Assembly (NCBI GenBank): GCA_036267135.1
Contig: DATAWQ010000052.1
Coordinates: 1-64,000 of the forward strand
DNA from: PALSA-505 sp036267135
GTDB lineage: Bacteria > Actinomycetota > Actinomycetes > Streptosporangiales > Streptosporangiaceae
Direction of reading: 5' to 3'
Length of the DNA: 64,000 nucleotides
The position numbers were made by a program, and so were the translations under genes. Below the pieces are notes generated by a model. It did no database searches. It was not told where the DNA came from and saw nothing but the letters and a program-made list of their open reading frames with translations. The first letter of the stretch is position 1. The number at the start of each line of letters is the position of its first letter. Shown piece by piece: positions 1 through 7,706 of this stretch.

Positions 1-390
1 CCTCACCCCCACCCTCACCCCCACCCCGAGCCCACGGCCCGAGCCCACGGCCCGCCCGCGCGCCCCTCCACCCTGGCTCTGTCCCCGTGCGTCCCATCAG
101 CCACACGCCTCCCACTCCTCCCGTGCGCGGACGGACCCAGGAAGATCTTGAAGACCTGGGTGGGTGATAGCGACAACAGGTTTTCGGCTTGATGGATAGG
201 GCCCGGTGTGGCGGGTACGTCTGGGCGTAATTACGACTCTGGGGCTGAGGTCTGGCACAATGTGAGCGCGACTGCACGGCTTCGCGGGGCCCTCTCTCCC
301 CTGCGGGCCGCCAGCGAGCGGCCCGGCCGGTCCCTACCCGGCTCGCCACGGCCGCCACCCGTACCGAGTATCTGGGAGAAGACCGCACCC
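1..390. other. Non-coding region and leader upstream of rpsP
   Basis: No convincing gene is seen here. The first 53 bases are C-rich low-complexity sequence, including a 13-bp unit (GAGCCCACGGCCC) present twice in tandem at 28-40 and 41-53. The rest is presumably the promoter and 5' leader of the ribosomal operon. A longer in-frame rpsP reading from 208 exists, but its first 61 residues look like translated GC-rich leader and have no S16 character. Confidence 0.5.
231..261 (+). promoter_or_regulatory. Possible rpsP operon promoter
   Basis: TTACGA (231-236) and CACAAT (256-261) lie 19 bp apart and resemble -35 and -10 boxes, about 130 bp before the rpsP start. The spacing is long and the match modest, so this is only a candidate. 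Confidence 0.25.
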
Positions 391-1113
391 GTGTCTGTCA
401 AGATCAAGCTCAAGCGCATGGGCAAGATCCGTGCGCCCTACTACCGCATCGTCGTCGCCGACTCCCGCACCAAGCGGGACGGCCGGGCGATCGAGGAGAT
501 CGGCAAGTACCACCCGAAGGCCGACCCTTCGTTCATTCACGTTGAGTCCGAGCGGGCTCAGTACTGGCTCTCGGTAGGCGCGCAGCCGACCGACCCGGTG
601 CGCAAGATCCTCGAGATCACCGGTGACTGGCAGCGCTTCCGCGGCGAGCCAGGCGCGGAGGGCACTCTGCGCACGGCCGCGCCGAAGATGACCAGGGCCG
701 AGCGTTTTGCCGAGGTGGTAGGGTCCCGTCCCGCCGGTGGTGAGACCACGCCGAAGGGTGGCGGCCGGGCCAAGAAGTCCGAGGCCGGCTCCGCCAAGCC
801 GGGGGGCACCGAAAAAGAGGACAAGTCCTCCAGGCCCAAGAAGAGCGCGCCAAAGGCTGAGCAGAAGGACGCCAAGGCTGCTGCTCCCAAGGCTGCGGAC
901 GCCAAGGCTGCTGACAGCAAGCCTGCGGACGCCAAGGTCGCGGACGCCAAGCCTGCGGACGCCAAGGTCGCGGACGCCAAGCCTGCGGACGCCAAGCCTG
1001 CGGACAGCAAGCCTGCGGACAGCAAGCCTGCGGACAGCAAGGCTGGCGCGGACGCCGAGGTTACCGCCGAGGCAACGGCCAGCGACACCGCTGAATCGGG
1101 AAGTGGAGGCTGA
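391..1113 (+). CDS. rpsP: 30S ribosomal protein S16 with long repetitive C-terminal tail
   Basis: Component of the small ribosomal subunit. The GTG at 391 begins SVKIKLKRMGKIRAPYYRI, the usual S16 N-terminus, which is why the longer frame from 208 was not used. The protein is 240 aa, whereas bacterial S16 is typically 80-150 aa. The S16 core occupies roughly residues 1-100. The rest is a Lys/Ala-rich tail ending in ten 5-residue repeats of the type A-D-A-K-P, which look basic, disordered and histone-H1-like. The stop is followed after one base by the start of khpA, so the two are translationally linked. It is the first gene of the rpsP-khpA-rimM-trmD-rplS series. Identity is certain from the core; the function of the tail is unknown. 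Confidence 0.95.
   Translation: MSVKIKLKRMGKIRAPYYRIVVADSRTKRDGRAIEEIGKYHPKADPSFIHVESERAQYWLSVGAQPTDPVRKILEITGDWQRFRGEPGAEGTLRTAAPKMTRAERFAEVVGSRPAGGETTPKGGGRAKKSEAGSAKPGGTEKEDKSSRPKKSAPKAEQKDAKAAAPKAADAKAADSKPADAKVADAKPADAKVADAKPADAKPADSKPADSKPADSKAGADAEVTAEATASDTAESGSGG
895..1044 (+). repeat. Ten 15-bp tandem repeats in the S16 tail
   Basis: Ten consecutive in-frame 15-bp units of the form GCGGAC(GCC/AGC)AAG(CCT/GTC/GCT) encode A-D-(A/S)-K-(P/V/A). The units are nearly identical at DNA level, which implies recent slippage expansion. Confidence 0.9.
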
Positions 1114-1114
1114 G

Positions 1115-1357
1115 GTGCTCGAGGAAGCCCTCGAGCACCTGGTCAAGGGGATCGTCGAGCACCCGGATGACGTCCAGGTGGCCAGCCGCGGGCTGCGCCG
1201 TGGGCGGGTGCTCGAGGTCAGGGTCCACCCTGAGGATCTGGGCAAGGTTATCGGGCGCGGCGGCCGGACCGCCCGGGCGCTGCGCACGGTCATCAGCTCG
1301 CTGGCCGGCCGCCAGTACGTGCGGGTGGACCTGGTGGACGCCAGCGAGGTCCGTTAG
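1115..1357 (+). CDS. khpA: KH-domain RNA-binding protein KhpA
   Basis: Small single-KH RNA-binding protein of 80 aa, the normal length for the family, encoded between rpsP and rimM as in most actinobacteria and firmicutes. The KH signature GKVIGRGGRTARALR (GxxG loop) lies around residues 45-60. The start is the GTG at 1115, one base after the rpsP stop, preceded by GGAGG at 1105-1109. The same frame stays open upstream to 737, but that part is a shadow of the rpsP tail. The family is linked to RNA chaperone activity and to cell-envelope control in Gram-positives; the exact RNA targets here are unknown. Confidence 0.9.
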   Translation: MLEEALEHLVKGIVEHPDDVQVASRGLRRGRVLEVRVHPEDLGKVIGRGGRTARALRTVISSLAGRQYVRVDLVDASEVR

Positions 1358-1362
1358 ACCTC

Positions 1363-1869
1363 ATGCAGCTCGTCGTCGGCCGGATCAGGCGGCCGCACGG
1401 GGTCCGTGGCGACGTGACCGTCGAGGTCCGTACCGATGACCCCGGCGGCCGGTTCACCGTGGGGGCCACGCTGGCCACCGACCCGGCCGACCACGGCCCA
1501 CTGACGGTCAAGGCGTCCCGCTGGCATTCCGGTGTGCTGCTGATGCGGTTCGCCGGGGTCGAGGACCGGACCGCCGCCGAGGATCTGCGTGGTACCTGGC
1601 TGGTCATGGACTCCGCCGACCTCGGCCCCACCGGCGACCCTGACGAGTTCCACGACCATGAGCTCATCGGTCTCGCCGCCGTCACTGTTGGCGGCGAGCC
1701 GGTGGGCGTGGTCACCGACGTGCGCCACCAGGGCCAGGACCTGCTGGTGATCGAGTCACCGGCCGATACCGAACTGCTCGTCCCGTTCGTGGCCGCCATC
1801 GTCCCTGAGGTAGACGTGGCCGCGGGCCGCCTCGTCATCGATCCGCCCCCGGGACTGCTGGAGCCTTGA
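1363..1869 (+). CDS. rimM: Ribosome maturation factor RimM
   Basis: 16S rRNA processing factor that binds S19 and assists 30S head assembly. The 168-aa protein has the RimM N-terminal beta-barrel (LVVGRIRRPHGVRGDVTVEV at the start) and a C-terminal PRC-barrel half ending LLVPFVAAIVPEVDV. The ATG at 1363 is 5 bp after the khpA stop with GAGG upstream, so it is cotranslated with khpA. It lies directly before trmD, the conserved order. Confidence 0.93.
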   Translation: MQLVVGRIRRPHGVRGDVTVEVRTDDPGGRFTVGATLATDPADHGPLTVKASRWHSGVLLMRFAGVEDRTAAEDLRGTWLVMDSADLGPTGDPDEFHDHELIGLAAVTVGGEPVGVVTDVRHQGQDLLVIESPADTELLVPFVAAIVPEVDVAAGRLVIDPPPGLLEP

Positions 1870-1898
1870 GCCGAAGGCGAGCCAACGATCAGCATTGA

Positions 1899-1927
1899 GC
1901 GGCCGGAAGGACAGCGGCCGGAAGGAC
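1899..1927 (+). repeat. 14-bp direct repeat carrying duplicated Shine-Dalgarno before trmD
   Basis: GCGGCCGGAAGGAC occurs at 1899-1912 and again at 1914-1927. Each copy contains GGAAGGA; only the second is correctly spaced (6 bp) from the trmD GTG at 1933. Confidence 0.7.
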
Positions 1928-1932
1928 GCCGC

Positions 1933-2730
1933 GTGCGTATCGACATCATCACGATCTTTCCCGGCTACTTCACGCCGCTTGGCATGTCCCTCATCGGCAA
2001 GGCCGCCGAACGCGGCGACATCGAATTCGCCGTGCACGACCTGAGGGCATGGGCACGTGATGTTCACCACACCGTCGACGACACCCCGTACGGCGGCGGG
2101 CCGGGCATGGTGATGAAGCCCGAACCGTGGGGTGAGGCTCTGGACAGGGTGCTCCCGGCGGCCCCACCCGCCGCCGCTCAGCCGGCCAGGCTGATCGTGC
2201 CCTCGCCGAGCGGCAGGCCGTTCACGCAAGATCTGGCGGTCGGCTACTGCGGGGTGCAGCATCTCGTGTTCGCCTGCGGCCGTTACGAGGGCATCGATGC
2301 CAGGGTGATGGACGAGGCTCGCGCCAGGGTGCCGGTCGACGAGGTGAGCATCGGCGACTACGTGCTGGCCGGAGGCGAATCGGCGGTTCTGGTCATGATC
2401 GAGGCGATCTGCCGGCTGCTGCCGGGTGTGCTTGGCAACGAGGCGTCCGCGGCCGATGATTCCTTCGGCGCGGGCAGCGGCGAGATGGCCGGCCTGCTGG
2501 AGGGCCCCATCTACACCAGGCCCAGCGTGTGGCGCGGCCGCGAGGTCCCGCCCGTGCTGCTGTCAGGCGATCACGGGGCTATTGCCCGGTGGCGGCGGGA
2601 CGCCGCGCTGCGCCGGACCGCGCAGAACCGGCCGGACCTGGCGGCCCGGCTCGGCAGGCTCGACTCGCGGGACAAAGAGGTCCTGTCTGAGGTTGGCTTT
2701 CCCGTTAACGGCGAGGGTATGGCACACTGA
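1933..2730 (+). CDS. trmD: tRNA (guanine-37-N1)-methyltransferase TrmD
   Basis: SAM-dependent trefoil-knot methyltransferase that makes m1G37 in tRNAs reading CNN codons and prevents frameshifting. The 265-aa protein starts MRIDIITIFPGYF and carries the hallmark motifs DDTPYGGGPGMVMKPEP and FACGRYEGIDARV, followed by VDEVSIGDYVLAGGE. GTG start at 1933 with GGAAGGA 6 bp upstream. The stretch after the knot (LGNEASAADDSF) is the usual flexible linker to the tRNA-binding C-terminal domain. It sits between rimM and rplS as in most bacteria. Confidence 0.96.
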   Translation: MRIDIITIFPGYFTPLGMSLIGKAAERGDIEFAVHDLRAWARDVHHTVDDTPYGGGPGMVMKPEPWGEALDRVLPAAPPAAAQPARLIVPSPSGRPFTQDLAVGYCGVQHLVFACGRYEGIDARVMDEARARVPVDEVSIGDYVLAGGESAVLVMIEAICRLLPGVLGNEASAADDSFGAGSGEMAGLLEGPIYTRPSVWRGREVPPVLLSGDHGAIARWRRDAALRRTAQNRPDLAARLGRLDSRDKEVLSEVGFPVNGEGMAH

Positions 2731-2856
2731 AACGTCGCCCCCTGGCCGTTTGCCGTACCGGGGCGCATGGTGGGGCGCCGTCCCCGCACCCGACATGACC
2801 ATTGACGCACGCGGTAACACCCGCGCACGCGCAGCTATCAGCGAGGAACCACAGTC

Positions 2857-3213
2857 ATGGACACCGCGATCGCCGACCTCGAGCAGGCCCAGGCCCGCAC
2901 CGACGTACCGGATTTCCGGCCCGGTGACACGCTGAAGGTGCACGTACGCGTCAAGGAAGGCAGCCGGTCCCGGATCCAGGTCTTCCAGGGCGTGGTGATC
3001 CGGCGCCAGGGCGGTGGCATCCGTGAGACGTTCACCGTCCGCAAGATCAGCTACGGCGTCGGTGTGGAGCGGACCTTCCCGGTGCACAGCCCGTCCATCG
3101 ACCACATCGAGGTCGTGACGCACGGCCGGGTCCGCCGCGCCAAGCTGTACTACCTCCGCGATCTGCGTGGCAAGGCCGCCCGCATCAAGGAACGCCGCGT
3201 CGGCACCCGGTAG
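2857..3213 (+). CDS. rplS: 50S ribosomal protein L19
   Basis: Large-subunit protein at the 30S-50S interface. The 118-aa sequence is a full-length L19 (PDFRPGDTLKVHVRVKEG; ending in the basic KLYYLRDLRGKAARIKERR). ATG at 2857 with GAGGAA about 9 bp upstream. A 126-bp gap separates it from trmD, so it may have its own promoter, but none is clear. Confidence 0.96.
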   Translation: MDTAIADLEQAQARTDVPDFRPGDTLKVHVRVKEGSRSRIQVFQGVVIRRQGGGIRETFTVRKISYGVGVERTFPVHSPSIDHIEVVTHGRVRRAKLYYLRDLRGKAARIKERRVGTR

Positions 3214-3259
3214 GGCCCGGCCCGTTGTGCGGTCCGTCCCGGCTATACGCACTGCGAAT

Positions 3260-3277
3260 CCCGCGGGGAGTCGCGGG
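3260..3277 (+). terminator. Short hairpin after rplS
   Basis: CCCGCG and CGCGGG flank a 6-base loop (GGGAGT). There is no U-tract. It lies between rplS and the lepB promoter, so it is a plausible but weak terminator. Confidence 0.35.
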
Positions 3278-3299
3278 CTATCGGCCACCCCGTCGGCGC

Positions 3300-3305
3300 T
3301 AGGCT
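3300..3305 (+). promoter_or_regulatory. -10 box for leaderless lepB transcript
   Basis: TAGGCT ends 7 bases before the ATG at 3313, so transcription would start at or next to the start codon. There is no Shine-Dalgarno, which supports leaderless translation. No clear -35 is seen. Confidence 0.5.
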
Positions 3306-3312
3306 CACATCG

Positions 3313-4335
3313 ATGATGGACGAAGAACAGCGCGCGTTCGACCCTGCCGTTCCTGAAGGCGCCCCCGACGCGTCGAGCGCGCCGGGTGACGCCCAGGTCC
3401 CTCCCGCGGGCGGCGAACCGCAGCCGGACCCGGCTCAGGTCGAGGCCCCGCAGCCGAAGGCCCCGCCCCGCGGGGCGGGGCGGGGCAAGAAGAAGGGCAA
3501 GCCCAAGCGCGGGTCATTCCTGCGTGAACTGCCGATACTCGTCGTGATCGCGCTGGTCCTCGCGCTGATCATCAAGACCTATGCGTTCCAGGCTTACTTC
3601 ATCCCGTCCGGCTCCATGGAGAACACCCTGGAGATCGGCGACAAGGTCCTGGTCAACAAGATCGTTTATCACCTGCGGTCCATCCACCGAGGCGACATCG
3701 TGGTGTTCAACGGCCAGGGGTCGTGGAACCCAGGGCCCGCGCCGCAGACGCCGAACCCGTTCGACCGCCTCTACCACGCGGTCATCGGGCTGTTCGGCGC
3801 CGCGCCCGGCCAGACCGACTACATCAAGCGGGTCATCGGCGTTCCCGGTGACCATGTGGTGTGCTGCAACGCCAAGGGCCAGATCACGGTCAACGGGATC
3901 GCCCTGAGCGAGCCGACCTACCTGTACCCGGGGAACACGCCGTCGCAGACCCCGTTCAACATCACCGTGCCGTCCGGCCGCCTGTGGGTGATGGGCGACC
4001 ATCGCGCGGTGTCCGACGATTCACGTGACCACACGGGCTATCCAGGCGGCGGAACGATCCCGGAGAACATGGTGGTGGGCCGGGCGTTCTGGATCGTCTG
4101 GCCACCGAGCCGGTGGACGGTGCTGAACATCCCCGCCACCTTCGAGCAGCCGGCCCTGAACGCGAGTAAGGGGTCGTCTGCCTTGGCCGCCGGCCAGTCA
4201 GGCGGGGCCGGCTCGCTCTCGATTCCCGCCGTCCCAGCCGGTTCGAGCTTGCCGCTCGCCGCCGGATTCATCGGAGCCGTCCCGCTGACCTGGGGACAGC
4301 GGCGATTGCGGCGGCGGCTGCACCGACGCCGGTGA
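3313..4335 (+). CDS. lepB: Signal peptidase I
   Basis: Membrane serine protease (S26) that removes signal peptides from exported proteins. The 340-aa protein has an acidic and Pro-rich cytoplasmic N-terminus (1-65), a membrane anchor at about 73-92, and the catalytic pair Ser101 (in IPSGSMENTL) and Lys172 (in DYIKRVIGVPGD). Box E (MGDHRAVSDDSRDH) follows. The C-terminus has a second hydrophobic stretch and an Arg-rich end. The start was set by the TAGGCT box 7 bases upstream; the second Met codon is at 3316. Its stop overlaps the rnhB start (GTGA), so the two are cotranslated. An N-terminus this long and Pro-rich is common in actinobacterial LepB. Confidence 0.94.
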   Translation: MMDEEQRAFDPAVPEGAPDASSAPGDAQVPPAGGEPQPDPAQVEAPQPKAPPRGAGRGKKKGKPKRGSFLRELPILVVIALVLALIIKTYAFQAYFIPSGSMENTLEIGDKVLVNKIVYHLRSIHRGDIVVFNGQGSWNPGPAPQTPNPFDRLYHAVIGLFGAAPGQTDYIKRVIGVPGDHVVCCNAKGQITVNGIALSEPTYLYPGNTPSQTPFNITVPSGRLWVMGDHRAVSDDSRDHTGYPGGGTIPENMVVGRAFWIVWPPSRWTVLNIPATFEQPALNASKGSSALAAGQSGGAGSLSIPAVPAGSSLPLAAGFIGAVPLTWGQRRLRRRLHRRR

Positions 4336-5138
4336 AGCAGGATCCGGCTCGGCCGTGGCCCGGCGGCCGGCATCCCGGTTACACGCCGCGTACCTCTTCC
4401 GGGCTGGCCGCCTACGAGCGCGTACTGATCCGGGCCGGGCTAGCGCCCGTGGCCGGCGTGGACGAGGCGGGCCGGGGAGCCTGCGCCGGCCCGCTGGTCG
4501 TCGCGGCCGTCATGCTCCGCCCCGACGGCCGGGCGCCGGTGCCGGGACTGGCCGACTCGAAGGAATTGCTGCCCGCCGCCCGCGAAGAGGTCTACCGGCT
4601 TCTGGTCAAGGCCGCCTTCGCCTGGCACGTGGTCGTGATCCCGTCCGGTGACATCGACCGGCTCGGGCTGCATGTCTGCAACGTCACCGGGATGCGCCGG
4701 GCTCTGGCGGGGTTGCGCCGGCGGCCCGGGTTCGTGCTGACCGACGGGTTCCCCGTCCGCGGTCTCGGCGTCCCGTCGCTGGCCATGTGGAAGGGCGACC
4801 AGGTGGCCGCGTGTGTGGCCGCCGCGTCGATACTCGCCAAGGTGACCAGGGACCGGATCATGACCGACCTGGGCGAGCGGCACCCGCTGTACGGCTTCGC
4901 CCGGCACAAGGGCTACTGCACCGCAGACCACAAGCAGGCGCTGATGGAGCACGGGCCCTGCCCGTCGCACCGGTTTTCCTTCGTGAACGTGGCCGAGGCG
5001 GCCAGGGCCCGCGGCCTCGCCGCTTGCCTGCCACCTCCCGCGCTGGCGCCTGACGACCAGGAGCCTGCGCTCCACGAGCAAGGGCTGATGGACGGTCAGC
5101 GGCCGGTCCTGGCCACGCGTGCGGCCAACATAGGTTGA
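4332..5138 (+). CDS. rnhB: Ribonuclease HII
   Basis: Endonuclease that removes RNA from RNA-DNA hybrids and single misincorporated ribonucleotides. The 268-aa protein has the RNase HII signature VAGVDEAGRGACAGPLVVAA with Asp44 and Glu45, a further acidic residue in VLTDGF (about Asp138), and the ILAKVTRDR segment. About 20 residues precede the core, and the C-terminus extends some 35 residues past the usual end. GTG start at 4332 overlaps the lepB stop by 4 bases. Confidence 0.94.
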   Translation: MKQDPARPWPGGRHPGYTPRTSSGLAAYERVLIRAGLAPVAGVDEAGRGACAGPLVVAAVMLRPDGRAPVPGLADSKELLPAAREEVYRLLVKAAFAWHVVVIPSGDIDRLGLHVCNVTGMRRALAGLRRRPGFVLTDGFPVRGLGVPSLAMWKGDQVAACVAAASILAKVTRDRIMTDLGERHPLYGFARHKGYCTADHKQALMEHGPCPSHRFSFVNVAEAARARGLAACLPPPALAPDDQEPALHEQGLMDGQRPVLATRAANIG

Positions 5139-5168
5139 CAGGGGGACAATGGTGCTCGGAGGGGAGTC

Positions 5169-5495
5169 ATGAGCCAAGAGGATCTCGAGAAGTACGAGAC
5201 CGAGATGGAGTTGCAGCTTTACCGCGAGTATCGCGACGTGGTGGGGCTGTTCAGCCATGTGGTCGAGACCGAGCGCCGGTTCTACCTCACCAATCAGGTC
5301 GAGCTGAACGTGCGCACCGCCGAGAACGGCGAGGTGTTCTTCGAAGTCACCATGCAGGACGCCTGGGTATGGGACATGTACCGGCCAGCCAGGTTCGTGA
5401 AGAACGTCAGGGTCGTCACGTTCAAGGACGTGAACGTCGAAGAGCTGGCCAAGAGCGATCTGGACGTCCCGGACAAGCAGGAATTCGGCACCTGA
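5169..5495 (+). CDS. DUF2469 family conserved actinobacterial protein
   Basis: A 108-aa acidic protein (MSQEDLEKYETEMELQLYRE) that matches the DUF2469 family, found almost only in actinobacteria and usually just after rnhB, as here. ATG at 5169 with a strong GGAGGGGAG Shine-Dalgarno. The protein is soluble, without signal peptide or membrane segment. No biochemical role is established. Its invariable position suggests a housekeeping role in RNA or envelope metabolism, but that is inference. Confidence 0.88.
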   Translation: MSQEDLEKYETEMELQLYREYRDVVGLFSHVVETERRFYLTNQVELNVRTAENGEVFFEVTMQDAWVWDMYRPARFVKNVRVVTFKDVNVEELAKSDLDVPDKQEFGT

Positions 5496-5736
5496 TCTAA
5501 ATCCTCTAGCCGTACTCCCGCACACCTACTGCTGTGCGTCGCGCCCTTACATCCTGACCTGTCCTAAGACCTTTGGCCTGAGCACGTGGGTCCCCCCTCC
5601 AGCGAAGCACTCAGCGCCGACATTTCGGCTCCGATATCCACAGATCCGGCTATCCGCCCGGGTTCTCCATAGCCCAGCAGGTCACTCCTCGCGACCCACC
5701 TCCGTCCCGGCACTGTCGAAGGCGGAGGTGATGGTC

Positions 5737-6096
5737 ATGCGGGCCAAAGACACGCTCGGACGGGAGGGCGAACAGGCGGCGGCCGAGTATCTGGAACGCA
5801 ACGGTATGCGGATACTCGCCCGCAACTGGCGCTGCTCGACAGGAGAGATCGACATCGTGGCCGCGGAGCGCCGGGTGCTCGTGGTGTGTGAGGTGAAGAC
5901 CCGGTCAGATGCCAGGTACGGAACGCCGGTCGAGGCGGTCACGCGCTCGAAGCTGCGCAGGCTCCGGCGCCTTGCCATCGAGTGGATCACCGCTAACGGG
6001 GTGCTCTTCCACGAGATCCGGATCGACGTCATCGGCCTCACCCGGGAACCCGCGGGCGGGTTCGCCATCGAGCACATTCGCGGGATCAGCCGATGA
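5737..6096 (+). CDS. YraN/UPF0102 family nuclease-fold protein
   Basis: The 119-aa protein has the UPF0102 pattern: GREGEQAAAEYLERNG near the N-terminus and GEIDIVA plus VCEVKTRS, the PD-(D/E)xK-like core of a Holliday-junction-resolvase fold. The ATG at 5737 was chosen because GGAGG lies at 5724-5728, 8 bases upstream; earlier in-frame starts at 5728 and 5731 overlap that site. Its stop overlaps the yifB ATG by 4 bases. The gene is usually next to comM and dprA, which hints at DNA processing, but activity is unproven. The 241 bp before it show nothing convincing. Confidence 0.85.
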   Translation: MRAKDTLGREGEQAAAEYLERNGMRILARNWRCSTGEIDIVAAERRVLVVCEVKTRSDARYGTPVEAVTRSKLRRLRRLAIEWITANGVLFHEIRIDVIGLTREPAGGFAIEHIRGISR

Positions 6097-7706
6097 CGCT
6101 GGCTCGTACCTACTCCGTGGCCCTGGTCGGGGTGGAAGGCCATCCCGTTCAAATCGAAGCTGACATCGAGAACGGGCTGGTCGCGTTGCTTCTGGTGGGC
6201 TTGCCCGACACGGCGCTCCGCGAGGCGAGGGACCGGATCCGCGCTGCGATCGTCAACAGCGGCGAGGCCTGGCCGAACCGCAGGATCACCGTGGGCTTGT
6301 CCCCGGCCAGCCTGCCCAAGCGTGGCAGCAGCTTCGATCTTGGCATCGCCGTGGCCATCCTGGCCGCGGCTGGCGCGGCCCCGATGACGGCACTCGACCG
6401 GGCCGTCTTCCTCGGCGAACTAGGGCTCGACGGGGGGCTGCGTCCGATCCGCGGCGTGCTGCCCGCGGTCGCCGCCGCCGCGGCCGCCGGGTTCGGCGAG
6501 GTGGTGGTGCCCCAAGGCAACGCGGCGGAGGCAGCGATCGTGCCCGGGATGCGTGTGATCGCGATGCCAAGCCTGCGGGCGGTGCTCGGCTGGCTGCGCG
6601 GCGGGGAGCCGGACGCCGGGCTTGACGACGTCCAGGACTCAGGCAAGGGCCAGTTCCCGCACGTGGTGGCCGGTCTGCAGCTTGCCACCGCGGACTGGCG
6701 GGCCGGGGCGCCCGACCAGCGGACCGCTACCTCCGAGCAGCGGAGCGGACCCGACCTGGCTGACGTGCTGGGTCAGCCGGTGGCCAGGCGGGCGGCCGAG
6801 ATATGCGCAGCCGGTGGCCACCACCTCTTGCTCCTGGGACCCCCGGGGACCGGGAAGACCATGCTCGCCGAGCGCATCCCGAGCATCCTGCCGACGCTGG
6901 ACTGGGCCGCGGCGATGGAGGTCACGTCCATCCACTCGATCGCCGGCACGCTGCCGCCAGACCGTCCGCTGATCAGCGATCCGCCGTTCTGCGGGCCGCA
7001 TCACACCGCCACCAAGGCAGCCATCGTCGGCGGCGGCAGCGGCGCGATCCGGCCGGGCGCCGCCTCGCTCGCGCACATGGGCATCCTCTTCCTTGACGAA
7101 GCGCCGGAATTTGACCGGGATGTGCTGGACGCGCTGCGGCAGCCACTCGAATCCGGTCAGGTGGTGCTGGCCCGGGCGCGGCTTACCGCCCGCTTCCCGG
7201 CCAGGTTCACCCTGGTGCTGGCGGCCAACCCGTGCCCCTGTGCCCGGTCCACCGGACCGCAGAACGGCTGCGTCTGCACACCGACGGTCCGGCGCCGGTA
7301 CATGGGGCGGCTGTCAGGCCCGCTGCTTGACCGGGTGGACCTGAAGGTCGAATTCCTTCCGGTCGGCCGGGCCGAACTGCTCGGCGACGGGAAGTCCGCC
7401 GAGCCGAGTTCCGTGGTGGCCGCGCGGGTGGCGGCCGCCCGTGAGCGCGCCGCCCACCGGCTGGCCGGGACGTCGTGGCGGCTGAATGCCGAGGTTCCGG
7501 GCAGCGAGCTGCGGCGGCGGTTCACCCCTGAGCGCGGGGCGCTGAAACCGCTCGAGCACGCGATCGAGCTCGGCGAGATCAGCGCGCGCGGTGTGGACCG
7601 GGTGCTCCGGGTGGCGTGGACGCTGGCCGACCTGGCTGGAAAGCCGAGGCCTGGCGCCGACGAGACCTGCTACGCGCTTGGGCTGTGGCTGGGGGTGGGG
7701 GCATGA
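6093..7706 (+). CDS. YifB/ComM family magnesium-chelatase-like AAA+ ATPase
   Basis: The 537-aa protein has the three-part ComM layout: an N-terminal Lon-protease-like S5 domain (residues 1-170, LARTYSVALVGVEGHPVQIE), a central AAA+ domain with Walker A GPPGTGKTM around 249-257 and Walker B LFLDEAPEF, and a C-terminal Mg-chelatase-type helical domain. In Vibrio ComM is a branch-migration helicase needed for integration of transforming DNA; the same role here is inference, supported by the adjacent dprA. It overlaps yraN upstream and dprA downstream by 4 bases each. Confidence 0.9.
   Translation: MTLARTYSVALVGVEGHPVQIEADIENGLVALLLVGLPDTALREARDRIRAAIVNSGEAWPNRRITVGLSPASLPKRGSSFDLGIAVAILAAAGAAPMTALDRAVFLGELGLDGGLRPIRGVLPAVAAAAAAGFGEVVVPQGNAAEAAIVPGMRVIAMPSLRAVLGWLRGGEPDAGLDDVQDSGKGQFPHVVAGLQLATADWRAGAPDQRTATSEQRSGPDLADVLGQPVARRAAEICAAGGHHLLLLGPPGTGKTMLAERIPSILPTLDWAAAMEVTSIHSIAGTLPPDRPLISDPPFCGPHHTATKAAIVGGGSGAIRPGAASLAHMGILFLDEAPEFDRDVLDALRQPLESGQVVLARARLTARFPARFTLVLAANPCPCARSTGPQNGCVCTPTVRRRYMGRLSGPLLDRVDLKVEFLPVGRAELLGDGKSAEPSSVVAARVAAARERAAHRLAGTSWRLNAEVPGSELRRRFTPERGALKPLEHAIELGEISARGVDRVLRVAWTLADLAGKPRPGADETCYALGLWLGVGA

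Noticed and set aside
208..390. N-terminal extension of rpsP by 61 residues
   Set aside because: The S16 family N-terminus begins exactly at the GTG at 391; the extra residues look like translated leader.
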